Of a DNA stretch of 33,338 bases, positions 22,019-29,552 are shown piece by piece; position 1 is the stretch's first letter, and each line of letters starts with the position of its first letter. The notes beneath the pieces are model-generated. The model saw nothing but the letters and a program-made list of their open reading frames with translations. It searched no databases and was not told the DNA's origin. Position numbers and translations under genes: made by a program. Origin of the DNA: Pseudomonadota bacterium (GTDB lineage Bacteria > Pseudomonadota > Gammaproteobacteria > Burkholderiales > Burkholderiaceae_D); assembly GCA_021821365.1 (NCBI GenBank), contig JAKACN010000023.1:1-33338 (forward strand), read 5' to 3'.

Positions 22019-24622
22019 ATGGAACTGAGTCGCAGAAAGTTCATGCAAGGTGTGGGGGCGTTGGGCGGGGCGGCGGCTGCGTCGGCATTCAGCTTTCCCG
22101 CTATCGCCGCCGCGGCGAAAGACGCGAAGAAGAGCAATGGCGCCGCGAGCGCCATCGAGGTGCGCAAGGTCAAGTCCGGCTGCGCGATCTGCCCGAATTT
22201 TTGCGGCATCGAGGCGACCGTCGTCAACGGCATCATCCGCACCATCTACCCCGATACGGCGCGCGCCGAGTTCTACAACCACGGCATCTGCCCGAAGGGC
22301 GCCTCGGGCATGTTCAATACCTACGATCCGTACCGCCTGAAAAAGCCGCTGCGCCGGACCAATCCGAAGAAGGGGCCGGGCGAAGATCCGCGCTGGGTCG
22401 AAATCAGCTGGGATGAAGCATTCAACACGATCGCCGAACGGCTCAGGAAGCTGCGCGCGGAAGACCCGCGCAAGCTGATCTGGCAGCATGGCCAAGGCAA
22501 GTACCTGATCCAGGAACAGTATTGCCAGGCATGGACCAAGGCGTTCGGCACGCCGAACATGGTGCATCGGACCACCGCCTGCGAAGCGGCGCGGCACGTC
22601 GCGGACGAATTGACCTGGGCCGGCGGCGGCATCCTGCCGGACCTCAAGTACTCCAAGCTCCTGCTCAACTTCGGCGCGAACTACTACGAGGGCGAGCAAG
22701 CCTCGCGCTGGCTGGACTGGCAGACCATGCAAAGCATTGACAACAACGGGCTCAAGACCATCGTTGTCGAGCCGCGGCTGTCGGGCGTGGCGGGCAAGGC
22801 GAACGAGTGGGTGCCGGTGCGCCCCGGCAAGGACGTGGTGATGATTCTCGCCATGGCGAAGGTGATGATCGACGCCGGCACCATCGACGAGCCTTTCCTG
22901 GTCGACTTCACGAATGCGCCGCAACTGGTCGATGCGTCAGGCGCCATCCTTAAGGACAAGGACGGCAAGACGCCCCTGGTGTGGGACATCGTATCGGGCA
23001 GCGCCAAACCTTACGCGCAGGGCGTCAAGCCGGCACTGAAGGGCAGCTATACCATCGACGGCAAGCCGTACCGCACCGCGTTCCAGGTGCTGGCGGACAG
23101 CATCGCCGATATCACGCCGGAATACGCACAGGAAGTGGCGGACGTGCCTGCTGCGACCATTACGCGCCTTGCGCAGACCTTCGCGAAGGAAGCGCGCATC
23201 GGCGAAACCATCGTGATCGACGGGCAGACGCTGCGCTACCGGCCAGCCGTGCTGTATTCCTTCCGCGGCCTCGCGGCCAAGGAGCACGGCGTGCAGGGCT
23301 GGCGCACCGGCCTGATCCTGAACATGCTGGTCGGGAACATCGACGCCGTCGGCGGACTGATGCTCGGCGGCGCCTACGGACGTCCGCAGTACTTCGATGT
23401 CAGCAAGTGCGAGTACCCGCCCAGCCGCGCCGACCTCGCGCAAAGCGTGTTCTTCCCGTATTCCAACCACCACATCGCGCAGACGCCGAACCTCGTGGTG
23501 CAGGACCCGAAGGCCTACGGACTGCCGTACCAGCCGGAGATGCAGATCTTCTACGGCACCAACCGGCCGGTGTCGATCCCGAATTCCTGGCAGCAGTTCG
23601 CGGGCCTGGCGAAGACCTATAACGTCGTGATCGACATCGTGATGAGCGAGAGCGCGTGGTACGCCGATATCGTGTTGCCGGACAAGACCTACCTCGAGTC
23701 CTGGCATTTCGCGCCGACGCGCGGTACCACCGACACCGGCCATATCGCGATCCGCCAGCCGATGGCGAATCCGTACAACCTCGAGCACGATGCCTTCAGC
23801 ATCATGTGGGAACTCAGCAAGCGGGTCGGCTTCCGCGACCAGTACGCGACGGAATGCAACAAGTCCTGGGGCCTCAAGGAAGTGACCTTCAAGCCGGGCC
23901 GCGATTACACCACCCGCGAGGGTGTGGAAATCCTCTGGGGTGACAAGGCGAAGAAGGATTTTTCGGTGGCCATCGAACAGGGCTTCGTCGGCAGCCGGAA
24001 AAGCGTGAAGAGCAAGTATCTGTCCGGCGCCGAGGACAAGTTCAAGGGTCCGGGCAAGGCCAAGATGAAGTTCTACGCGGACCAGCTGATCGACACGTAT
24101 TACAAGGCCGAAGGCATCGTCAAGAAGAACAACCTTGCATCGTTCGACCTGGCGAAACTGCGGATTGCCTATGCGCCCTTGCCGACCAGGGAGCATGCCT
24201 TCCCGACGCCGCATCGAGAAGCGAAGGACTATCCGTTCTACGTGATCACGCACAAGCGCATGTACCGCAACCAGTCCGGCAACACCGTCAACAACGCGAT
24301 CCTGAACCAGGCCATCGGCGGGGATGCCGCGACCAACTTCGTCCAGCTCAACGCCGCGACGGCCGGCACGCTCGGCATCAAGAGCGGCGACGCGGTGACG
24401 ATCGAAACGCGCGTCGGCAAGATCAAGGGCACCGCGCAGGTTATTCAAGGCATCCGTCCCGATACCATCGCCGTGTCCTACCACTATGGCCAATGGAGTC
24501 CCGGCTACGCGCCCGACGCGCATCACGGCACGGCGATCAATCAGGTGCTGGAACACCATCCCGACCTGATCTCCGGGCACAACTCGTTCAACGATACCAA
24601 GTGCAAGCTCTACAAGGCATAA
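22019..24622 (+). CDS. Tat-exported molybdopterin oxidoreductase, catalytic subunit (Arr/Arx/Psr/Ttr-like)
   Basis: 867 residues. A twin-arginine signal (MELSRRKFMQGVGALGG) sends the folded enzyme to the periplasm. A [4Fe-4S] site follows: Cys55, Cys58, Cys62 (CAICPNFC) and Cys91 (GICPKG), with Lys93 bridging to the cofactor. Cys188 in HRTTACEAARHV is the likely molybdenum ligand. The guanine-dinucleotide domain has NFGANYYEGEQ and VVEPRLSG, and the C-terminal domain NAATAGTLGIKSGDAVTIETRVGKIKG. NPKKGPGEDPRWVEISWDEAF is typical of the arsenate/polysulfide/tetrathionate reductase branch. AGAGGA 7 bases upstream sets the start. Its position divergent from arsR suggests arsenate reduction or arsenite oxidation; thiosulfate, polysulfide, tetrathionate or selenate are alternatives I cannot exclude. 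Confidence 0.88.
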   Translation: MELSRRKFMQGVGALGGAAAASAFSFPAIAAAAKDAKKSNGAASAIEVRKVKSGCAICPNFCGIEATVVNGIIRTIYPDTARAEFYNHGICPKGASGMFNTYDPYRLKKPLRRTNPKKGPGEDPRWVEISWDEAFNTIAERLRKLRAEDPRKLIWQHGQGKYLIQEQYCQAWTKAFGTPNMVHRTTACEAARHVADELTWAGGGILPDLKYSKLLLNFGANYYEGEQASRWLDWQTMQSIDNNGLKTIVVEPRLSGVAGKANEWVPVRPGKDVVMILAMAKVMIDAGTIDEPFLVDFTNAPQLVDASGAILKDKDGKTPLVWDIVSGSAKPYAQGVKPALKGSYTIDGKPYRTAFQVLADSIADITPEYAQEVADVPAATITRLAQTFAKEARIGETIVIDGQTLRYRPAVLYSFRGLAAKEHGVQGWRTGLILNMLVGNIDAVGGLMLGGAYGRPQYFDVSKCEYPPSRADLAQSVFFPYSNHHIAQTPNLVVQDPKAYGLPYQPEMQIFYGTNRPVSIPNSWQQFAGLAKTYNVVIDIVMSESAWYADIVLPDKTYLESWHFAPTRGTTDTGHIAIRQPMANPYNLEHDAFSIMWELSKRVGFRDQYATECNKSWGLKEVTFKPGRDYTTREGVEILWGDKAKKDFSVAIEQGFVGSRKSVKSKYLSGAEDKFKGPGKAKMKFYADQLIDTYYKAEGIVKKNNLASFDLAKLRIAYAPLPTREHAFPTPHREAKDYPFYVITHKRMYRNQSGNTVNNAILNQAIGGDAATNFVQLNAATAGTLGIKSGDAVTIETRVGKIKGTAQVIQGIRPDTIAVSYHYGQWSPGYAPDAHHGTAINQVLEHHPDLISGHNSFNDTKCKLYKA

Positions 24623-24633
24623 GGGAGAAGAAA

Positions 24634-25326
24634 ATGGCCAAGTACGTTCGCGTGATCGATACCAGGAAGTGCATGGGCTGCCGCTCCTGCGTGGCAGCCT
24701 GCGCGGTGGAGAATCACTTCACTCCCGGCGCCCCGTGGAGCGCCATGATGGAATACGAGGTCGGCACCTATCCCCAGGTGAAGAAGATCTATACCCCGAT
24801 GGGCTGCATGCACTGCGAGCATCCCGCCTGCAAGGCGGCCTGCGACTATATCGGCAGGAAGGCGATCAGCAAGAACGCGTTCGGCGCGGTGATCATCGAC
24901 TACGACAAGTGCAACGGATGCGGCTATTGCGCCTCCGTTTGCCCCTATGGCGTACCGCAAGTCAACAAGTCGCTGCAACCTCTACGCCCCGGCAAGGGGC
25001 CGATCGGGTCCGAAGCCCTGCCCGCCGATGCGCGCCACCCGACGCATCGCAAGAAAGCCAATACCGCCGAAAAATGCACCCTCTGCAGCCACAAGCTGGA
25101 AAAGGCCGTTGCCGACGGCAAGGCCGATCGCATCGGCAAGGACCAGGAATACACGCCGACCTGCGACCTGGTCTGCCCGGTGCAGGCACGCGTGTTCGGC
25201 GACATCGAGGACCCGAACAGCGAAGTGTCCAAACGCATCAAGGACGGCAACGCGGTGCAATTGAAGAAGCAGTTCAATACCGGGCCGCAGGTGTACTACA
25301 TTCTCGAAGAAGGGGCATCGTCATGA
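24634..25326 (+). CDS. Four-cluster ferredoxin subunit of the molybdoenzyme (ArrB/PsrB/NrfC-like)
   Basis: 230 residues, electron-transfer subunit with sixteen cluster cysteines expected. Seen: RKCMGCRSCVAACAVEN (Cys13, 16, 19, 23), MGCMHCEHPACKAACDY, DKCNGCGYCASVCPYGVP, and the split site CTLCSHKL ... PTCDLVCPVQAR. It has no signal of its own, so it should be exported with the Tat-borne large subunit, as in this family. AAGGGAG before ATG 24634 gives a good ribosome site, 11 bases after the large-subunit stop. Its stop overlaps the next start (ATGA at 25323-25326), implying translational coupling to the cytochrome gene. Confidence 0.93.
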   Translation: MAKYVRVIDTRKCMGCRSCVAACAVENHFTPGAPWSAMMEYEVGTYPQVKKIYTPMGCMHCEHPACKAACDYIGRKAISKNAFGAVIIDYDKCNGCGYCASVCPYGVPQVNKSLQPLRPGKGPIGSEALPADARHPTHRKKANTAEKCTLCSHKLEKAVADGKADRIGKDQEYTPTCDLVCPVQARVFGDIEDPNSEVSKRIKDGNAVQLKKQFNTGPQVYYILEEGASS

Positions 25327-25616
25327 AATCCTTGATCCTGGGCGTCCTGACCTGTGCGGCCGCGCTCGTGATGCTCGATGCATCGGCAGCCAGGTATTCG
25401 ATGGCCGAGAAAGGTTCCTTCCACAAGGTCCACGCGAAGAAGGCCAAGACCGATTGCGAGGATTGCCACAGCAAGGACCCGATTGCCGACGATGTTCTGC
25501 TGGTGAGCCGCAACAGGCCGCTCGCCAAAGGCTCGCCGGGTTTCGTCGATCCCAAGGAGTGCTACGAATGCCATCGGCAGAAGAGCAACCGGCTACCGGT
25601 CTATGCACCGCACTGA
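25323..25616 (+). CDS. Periplasmic diheme c-type cytochrome
   Basis: 97 residues. A Sec signal (MKSLILGVLTCAAALVMLDASA) precedes a small domain with two CxxCH haem sites, CEDCH and CYECH, and other His residues (FHKVHAKK) that could give bis-His ligation. The ORF overlaps the ferredoxin gene by 4 bases. It would pass electrons between the periplasmic oxidoreductase and the respiratory chain. It takes the place that an NrfD-type quinol-binding membrane subunit has in Psr, Ttr and Arx operons, and no such gene exists here. Its origin resembles the short multihaem/NapB-like group, but I cannot name a family. Confidence 0.88.
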   Translation: MKSLILGVLTCAAALVMLDASAARYSMAEKGSFHKVHAKKAKTDCEDCHSKDPIADDVLLVSRNRPLAKGSPGFVDPKECYECHRQKSNRLPVYAPH

Positions 25617-25617
25617 C

Positions 25618-26280
25618 ATGAATGCCCATGTCGAGTGCTGCGCGTTTGCGCGGGAACGCAGCCAGGCCTACTGGCTGCTGTCGCGATTGTTCCTGCAGGT
25701 GCCGGACCTGCCATGTCTGCGCGAACTGCAAACGCTCCTTGCATCGGCCGATGGGCAGGGGCCGCTTGGCGAGCTGAAACGCGAAGTCAGTGCGGCGATG
25801 GAGACACCTGATGAGGCAGCGGTAGAGTTCACACGTCGCCTGGTTGTCGTCAGCAAGGACAGCGGCGAGAGCCTGCCCTTCGAATCGTTCGTGCGCGAAG
25901 GCATGCTTCCCGGCACAGCGACGGCCGAGGTGGCCGCGTGCATGGCGGATGCTGGCTTGCCCGATGCCGCGCCGGATGCCGCGACGCCCGACCATATCGG
26001 CGCCGAGTTCGGATTCATGGCACTGCTTTGCCATGAAGAGTGCCGGGCATGGGCAGAGAACCGGCAGGAAGAAGCGCTGCGCCTGGCCGGGAAACAATGG
26101 CATTTCCTGAACCGGCATCTTGCCGCATGGATCCCCGATTACTGCGATGCGCTTGAAGCCCGCGCTGCGCACGGATACATGAAGGCAGTGGCGCGTCTCG
26201 CGCGTCAGTGCGTGCTGGCCGATGTGGACGGTTACGAAGGCGTTCCCGACGTTTCGGAACAATGCGCAGAGATGCGGTGA
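25618..26280 (+). CDS. TorD-like molybdoenzyme maturation chaperone
   Basis: 220 residues, all-helical TorD/DmsD type. N-terminal RERSQAYWLLSRLFLQVPD matches the family start, and the later LPFESFVREGMLPG and HIGAEFGFMALLCHEE (the EPxDHxxxEL-like zone) and FLNRHLAAWIPDYCDAL are the conserved segments. It binds the Tat signal of the large subunit and holds it until the molybdenum cofactor is loaded. Start ATG 25618 is 1 base after the cytochrome stop; an ATG at 25603 would overlap the cytochrome gene. Last gene of the operon; a hairpin lies at 26360-26377 before hipB. Confidence 0.88.
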   Translation: MNAHVECCAFARERSQAYWLLSRLFLQVPDLPCLRELQTLLASADGQGPLGELKREVSAAMETPDEAAVEFTRRLVVVSKDSGESLPFESFVREGMLPGTATAEVAACMADAGLPDAAPDAATPDHIGAEFGFMALLCHEECRAWAENRQEEALRLAGKQWHFLNRHLAAWIPDYCDALEARAAHGYMKAVARLARQCVLADVDGYEGVPDVSEQCAEMR

Positions 26281-26436
26281 CAGACGTCATACCGGCGTTT
26301 TCCTTGGCTGGCGCCGCCGCTGCAGCGGTATGGATGGAGCGACAGGACTCTGAAGCAATCGCTCAATGACTTGAGCGTCCGAACTGTGTGATTTTTAATA
26401 ATGGCTCTGCGCGGAGCAGCGGCTGACCAGCGAGGT

Positions 26437-26745
26437 TCAGAGGGACGGGGTGCGGAGATCGCTCCCCGCCGCGCGCACCACGCCCAGCTTAAGCCCCACC
26501 ACACCCAGGATCCGGTTCAGGGTCTGCACCGTGCCTTCGCTTCGCTCGCCTTCAATATCCTGTAACGTGCGGAATCCCAACCCGGAAAGCTTGGCCAGTT
26601 CCGCGGTCGTGAGGCGCATGGTCGTTTTCAGGTGTCGTACGGACTGTGCCAGGCTCCATTCCGGGTGCGCCAGCACGTCTTCGACGGCTTTCCTGCGCAA
26701 AGCCAGCTGTTCGTTCGGCGGCAGGGTGTTGTAACGTTTATCCAT
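26437..26745 (-). CDS. HipB-like antitoxin, XRE-type HTH
   Basis: 102 residues from ATG 26743-26745; the frame is open to 26922 but overlaps hipA and reads as Arg-rich nonsense. The HTH is MRLTTAELAKLSGLGFRTLQDIEGERSEGTVQTLNRILGVVGLKL (in segments), the family of HipB/XRE repressors. Its start is 10 bp after the stop of the hipA-like gene, so the pair is one operon in toxin-first order, opposite to the E. coli hipBA arrangement. It should neutralise the kinase and repress the operon. Confidence 0.85.
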   Translation of the reverse strand: MDKRYNTLPPNEQLALRRKAVEDVLAHPEWSLAQSVRHLKTTMRLTTAELAKLSGLGFRTLQDIEGERSEGTVQTLNRILGVVGLKLGVVRAAGSDLRTPSL

Positions 26746-26755
26746 GGTGACGGTG

Positions 26756-28102
26756 TCAGGCAAGCGCCTCGAGTTGTAGCGCCTGATTCTCGATCCCTTG
26801 CAGGAGATAGGCATGTACGTCCGCGTCCAGGCCAAGTGCCGGGCCTTCCGCAGCGATGCGGCGCAGCGCCGGCGCCATGCTCTTGAGCCCCTGCACCAAT
26901 GCTTCGCGCCGTATGCCGGCAATGCGTTCTCGTCCTCGACGTTTCCTGTCTTCCTGCCGGGCTATGCGTTGTTCGGAGAGCTGGCAAACCCGGTCGACGA
27001 CCCGCTGCCAATTGGGCTCTCCGTTATCGTTGTCCTGCCACCGGATGCGGCGTGCGATGCCATCCGGGTGCAGATACATCGGAACAAAGTCATACAGCGG
27101 CGTCAGCGCAATGTTTCCCTGAAAATCGCGCTGCAGGGCGGTGTTGCGCGCGTGATTGTCCTTGTTGCCCAGCGCGAGGTTGGCGATGTCCCGCTTGATG
27201 TACTCGAGCACCTCTGCTTCAGGATGCGTGCAGCGGGTCAGCAGTTGAAGACATACTTCGTCGTGGCTGGGCACGGCGCCGAAGCCTGGCATGTCCGTGA
27301 GCGTGGCGATGCTTTCCTGTGCAAGACGGATGACGCGATTTTCCGCCAGGACCCGGTCGAAACGCGGAATGAAGAGTGCGCGCTCGCGCAAATGCAGTGG
27401 TCCGTGAACACGCAGGCCGAGCAGCTTTGCCAGCGCCATGTAGGGAGCCTCATGCCGAAGAATGGTGGCGAGCTGGACGTCGGGGCCGCGTCCGAACTTC
27501 ACGATGTAGTGCTGGCGCGCGCGCGCATCCGGCAAGGTATGGTCGAGGTAAAGCAAACCATCGTCGGCGCGTGTCATCAGAATCTTGGGCCACTCGCCTT
27601 GCACGCCCGACGATCCCGCCACAAAAAGGCCATGCTGAGCGAGGTACTCGGCGAATCGTTCGCCGCGCATGGCAACTTCCTCGTCCGTAAAGCCACGCGT
27701 CGGACCGGCATTATTGGCCAACCATTGTGCCGCTTCCTTGACGCGCAGATTGCCGATCGGATTGCCGGCACCGGTGAGCAAGAGTTGCCAGTCGGCCTCA
27801 ATACCGGCGGCAGGCCTCATGCCGAGGCGTTGCAGCAGCTCTTCACGGCCGAAGCCCTGAGGCAGCATATCGATCAGGAACACCGGCCAGTGTGGTTGCT
27901 CAAACGGCTCCAGCCCCACCGGGAAGCGACAGGCGAAGGCATGCGCATCGCGCGCCCCGGTGTGAGAGACGGCCCAATCCACGGCATAGCCGGCGTAGGT
28001 ATGGGCTCTCCATCCGTCGCTTGCAGCGCCGAACAGGCTCACGCTGCCCATGTCATGCCAGGCATCGTCGGAAAATAGTTGGAGGGTGCATTCGGTATTC
28101 AT
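26756..28102 (-). CDS. HipA-like serine/threonine kinase toxin
   Basis: 448 residues. Family HipA toxins phosphorylate aminoacyl-tRNA synthetases such as GltX, stopping growth. Visible elements: the G-loop-like GSSGVQGEWPKILM (163-176) with candidate autophosphorylation serines, the Lys202 region HYIVKFGRG, the catalytic LGNKDNHARN (Asp315, Asn320) and the metal-binding LTPLYDF (Asp338). The N-terminal HipA_N subdomain is present (LFGAASDGWRAHTYAG...WPVFLIDMLPQGFGREELL). Full length, no break. Start ATG 28102 or GTG 28108; neither has a ribosome site, which, with a possible TAATAT box just upstream, leaves a near-leaderless start possible. Confidence 0.9.
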   Translation of the reverse strand: MNTECTLQLFSDDAWHDMGSVSLFGAASDGWRAHTYAGYAVDWAVSHTGARDAHAFACRFPVGLEPFEQPHWPVFLIDMLPQGFGREELLQRLGMRPAAGIEADWQLLLTGAGNPIGNLRVKEAAQWLANNAGPTRGFTDEEVAMRGERFAEYLAQHGLFVAGSSGVQGEWPKILMTRADDGLLYLDHTLPDARARQHYIVKFGRGPDVQLATILRHEAPYMALAKLLGLRVHGPLHLRERALFIPRFDRVLAENRVIRLAQESIATLTDMPGFGAVPSHDEVCLQLLTRCTHPEAEVLEYIKRDIANLALGNKDNHARNTALQRDFQGNIALTPLYDFVPMYLHPDGIARRIRWQDNDNGEPNWQRVVDRVCQLSEQRIARQEDRKRRGRERIAGIRREALVQGLKSMAPALRRIAAEGPALGLDADVHAYLLQGIENQALQLEALA

Positions 28103-28287
28103 TTGCACGAAATATTAGCATAACTATGACCTGATTTCCTTTTAATATTGATAGATTTTCGTGTAATTGAAATTGCTTTTGGCATGCATGGCGAGATCGA
28201 CCGGATGCTTTCGATACCGGACAGGGGCTGTCCGACATGCAGCAGTGTCATTTCTCACCGCTCCTCAATGAGCAAAGCAGCCACAAT

Positions 28288-28335
28288 GATATTTCCAAAC
28301 TGAAATATCGCATAAAGTTATTTATGTAAACTTTA
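28288..28335. promoter_or_regulatory. Two adjacent inverted repeats, orphan operator region
   Basis: GATATTTC (28288-28295), 6 bases, GAAATATC (28302-28309); then TAAAGTT (28313-28319), 9 bases, AACTTTA (28329-28335). They are 3 bases apart. No intact gene starts within 300 bp on the plus strand, so the gene they once controlled may be lost at the junction. Confidence 0.5.
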
Positions 28336-28379
28336 CGGCGCTGGCCGGACTGCCTATGCGAAGTCATGGTCCCTGCAAT

Positions 28380-28411
28380 TAAAGTCGTAAAGTCGACAAT
28401 TAAGTCGTAAA
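28380..28411. repeat. Short direct repeats at the tyrS breakpoint
   Basis: TAAAGTCG occurs twice in tandem (28380-28387, 28388-28395), and AAGTCGTAAA occurs at 28382-28391 and again at 28402-28411. They lie about 20 bases before homology to tyrS begins. They may be the end of a mobile element I cannot name. Confidence 0.5.
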
Positions 28412-28429
28412 CTTTTTCCCCTTAGGGAA

Positions 28430-28933
28430 TGCCTGTCCCCGTACCACTTCTGGCAATTCTGGCGCAATGTAGATGACCGTGACGTTGGGCGATTCCTTGC
28501 GTTATTCACCGAGCTTCCGCTCGACGAAGTAATGCGCTTGGGTTCACTTCAGGGAGCGGAGTTGAACGAGGCGAAGATCGTACTGGCTAACGAAGTCACC
28601 GCGCTTGCACATGGAAGGGATGCGGCGGAGGCATCACGCCGAGCTGCCGCTGGCGCCTTCGGTGGATCGGAAGGGCATGAAGACATGCCGACACTCGTCC
28701 TAACTCGGAACCGCAGGGATGCCGGCATAACACTTGCGGAACTAGCTGTGGAAACCGGTCTGGCAGCCTCGCGTAGTGCCGCCCGCCGGCTGGCTGCAGG
28801 GGGAGGACTACGTCTCGACGGCGGCTCAGTCGAGAGCGCCGATCACGCCTTGCCGTTGGAGGGAGACAAATGGATTATGTCCGTGGGTCGAAAGCAACAT
28901 GTGCGAATCGTTTTAGCCGAGAAGGAGGGATAA
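28430..28933 (+). pseudogene. tyrS: 3' fragment of a tyrosyl-tRNA synthetase gene
   Basis: In one frame the segment reads LSPYHFWQFWRNVDDRDVGR and LFTELPLDEVMRL, then GAELNEAKIVLANEVTALAHGRD and the S4-type tail LAVETGLAASRSAARRLAAGG, ending SVGRKQHVRIVL. This is the C-terminal third (about 165 of roughly 410 residues) of bacterial TyrS, of a type that looks alphaproteobacterial. The nucleotide-binding fold with HIGH and KMSKS motifs is absent. Homology begins abruptly near 28430 after a stop in frame. It lies between orphan operator sequences and the transposon end, so it was probably carried in and truncated. No enzyme activity is possible, though an internal ATG at 28532 could give a 133-residue S4-domain protein. 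Confidence 0.88.
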
Positions 28934-29010
28934 GGTAAGGCAAAGGAGGCATTGGGGAGTAGATCTCAGAATGATCACGATCTTCCAATGGGTGACCAAA
29001 ATCGCCACTA

Positions 29011-29048
29011 GGGGTCGTTTCAGAAAACGGAAAATAAAGCACGCTAAG
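29011..29048. repeat. 38-bp terminal inverted repeat of a Tn21-type Tn3-family transposon
   Basis: It starts GGGGTCGTTTCAGAAAACGG and ends AAAGCACGCTAAG. I recall the Tn21 end as differing at only one position in the left half. It is a complete 38-bp repeat with its GGGG end outward to the left. The expected 5-bp target duplication would be CACTA (29006-29010); its partner is beyond the right edge. Confidence 0.85.
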
Positions 29049-29098
29049 CTATTGCCAGCAATCTCCGACGATAACGGCGACGGCTCGGCTCAGTGGCA

Positions 29099-29112
29099 GC
29101 TAAGTCTGCCTG
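29099..29112 (+). repeat. 14-bp repeat GCTAAGTCTGCCTG, copy 1
   Basis: Identical to 30162-30175. This copy is 49 bp before the PepSY gene start, the other 44 bp before the first DUF347 gene. The matching distance to two starts suggests a binding site, perhaps for the response regulator of the same module. Confidence 0.5.
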
Positions 29113-29160
29113 CGTAACTTCTCCACCGTGCAAATCCCTGCACTCTTCTGGAGAAGCATC

Positions 29161-29496
29161 ATGTACCGCTACACCAAACTTTCCCTGCTGGCCATCGCCA
29201 TTGCTACGACTGGCGCTGTCGCCTATGCCGCCAAGGGCGGGATGGAAAACGACGCCTTGGCGATCACCAAGGCCAAGATTCCGCTCACCCAGGCCGTCAC
29301 CGTTGCCGAGCAGCACACCAATGGCAAGGCATCGCGCGCCGAGTACGAAAACTCGAAGCAAGGCTGGGTCTATGACGTGGAAGTCGTCAGCGGGGCCAAG
29401 GTCTTCGATGTCCGGGTCGATGCCGACAAAGGCACCGTCATCTCGTCTGCCGAGGACAAGGCGGATCACGATGACGACCACGACAAGCAAGACTGA
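29161..29496 (+). CDS. PepSY-domain periplasmic protein
   Basis: 111 residues. A signal peptide (MYRYTKLSLLAIAIATTGAVAYA) is followed by one PepSY domain: ITKAKIPLTQAVTVAEQHTNGKASRAEYE and WVYDVEVVSGAKVFDVRVDADKGTVIS. The tail is Asp/His/Lys-rich (DKADHDDDHDKQD) and might bind divalent metal. GGAGAA 5 bases upstream sets the start at 29161 over an earlier in-frame ATG at 29128. PepSY proteins often act as inhibitors or accessories of sensors and peptidases; here a two-component regulator gene lies downstream. First cargo gene after the transposon end. Confidence 0.88.
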   Translation: MYRYTKLSLLAIAIATTGAVAYAAKGGMENDALAITKAKIPLTQAVTVAEQHTNGKASRAEYENSKQGWVYDVEVVSGAKVFDVRVDADKGTVISSAEDKADHDDDHDKQD

Positions 29497-29552
29497 CCGC
29501 CTGCCAGTGTGGCCGGATCGCACGTGACGCCGTGATCCGGCCCGGAGACTTC

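Larger units (their letters stand above)
28103..28429. other. AT-richer intergenic stretch at a mobile-element junction
   Basis: About 327 bases with no gene. It holds the hipA promoter side, two perfect inverted repeats (28288-28309 and 28313-28335) that look like an operator/promoter without its gene, and short repeats at 28380-28411 just before the tyrS fragment. Base composition is clearly more AT-rich than its neighbours. Confidence 0.6.

Noticed and set aside
22937-24580. 547-codon minus-strand frame opposite the molybdoenzyme
   Set aside because: Shadow of the GC-rich codon pattern; no signal, motif or ribosome site.
26360-26377. Hairpin CGCTCAA-TGAC-TTGAGCG between the torD-like and hipB-like genes as a terminator
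   Set aside because: Perfect 7-bp stem but no adjacent T-run on either strand; it could slow RNA polymerase but I cannot call it a terminator.
26798-28078. 426-codon plus-strand frame opposite the hipA-like gene
   Set aside because: Antisense shadow; the opposite strand carries clear HipA kinase motifs.
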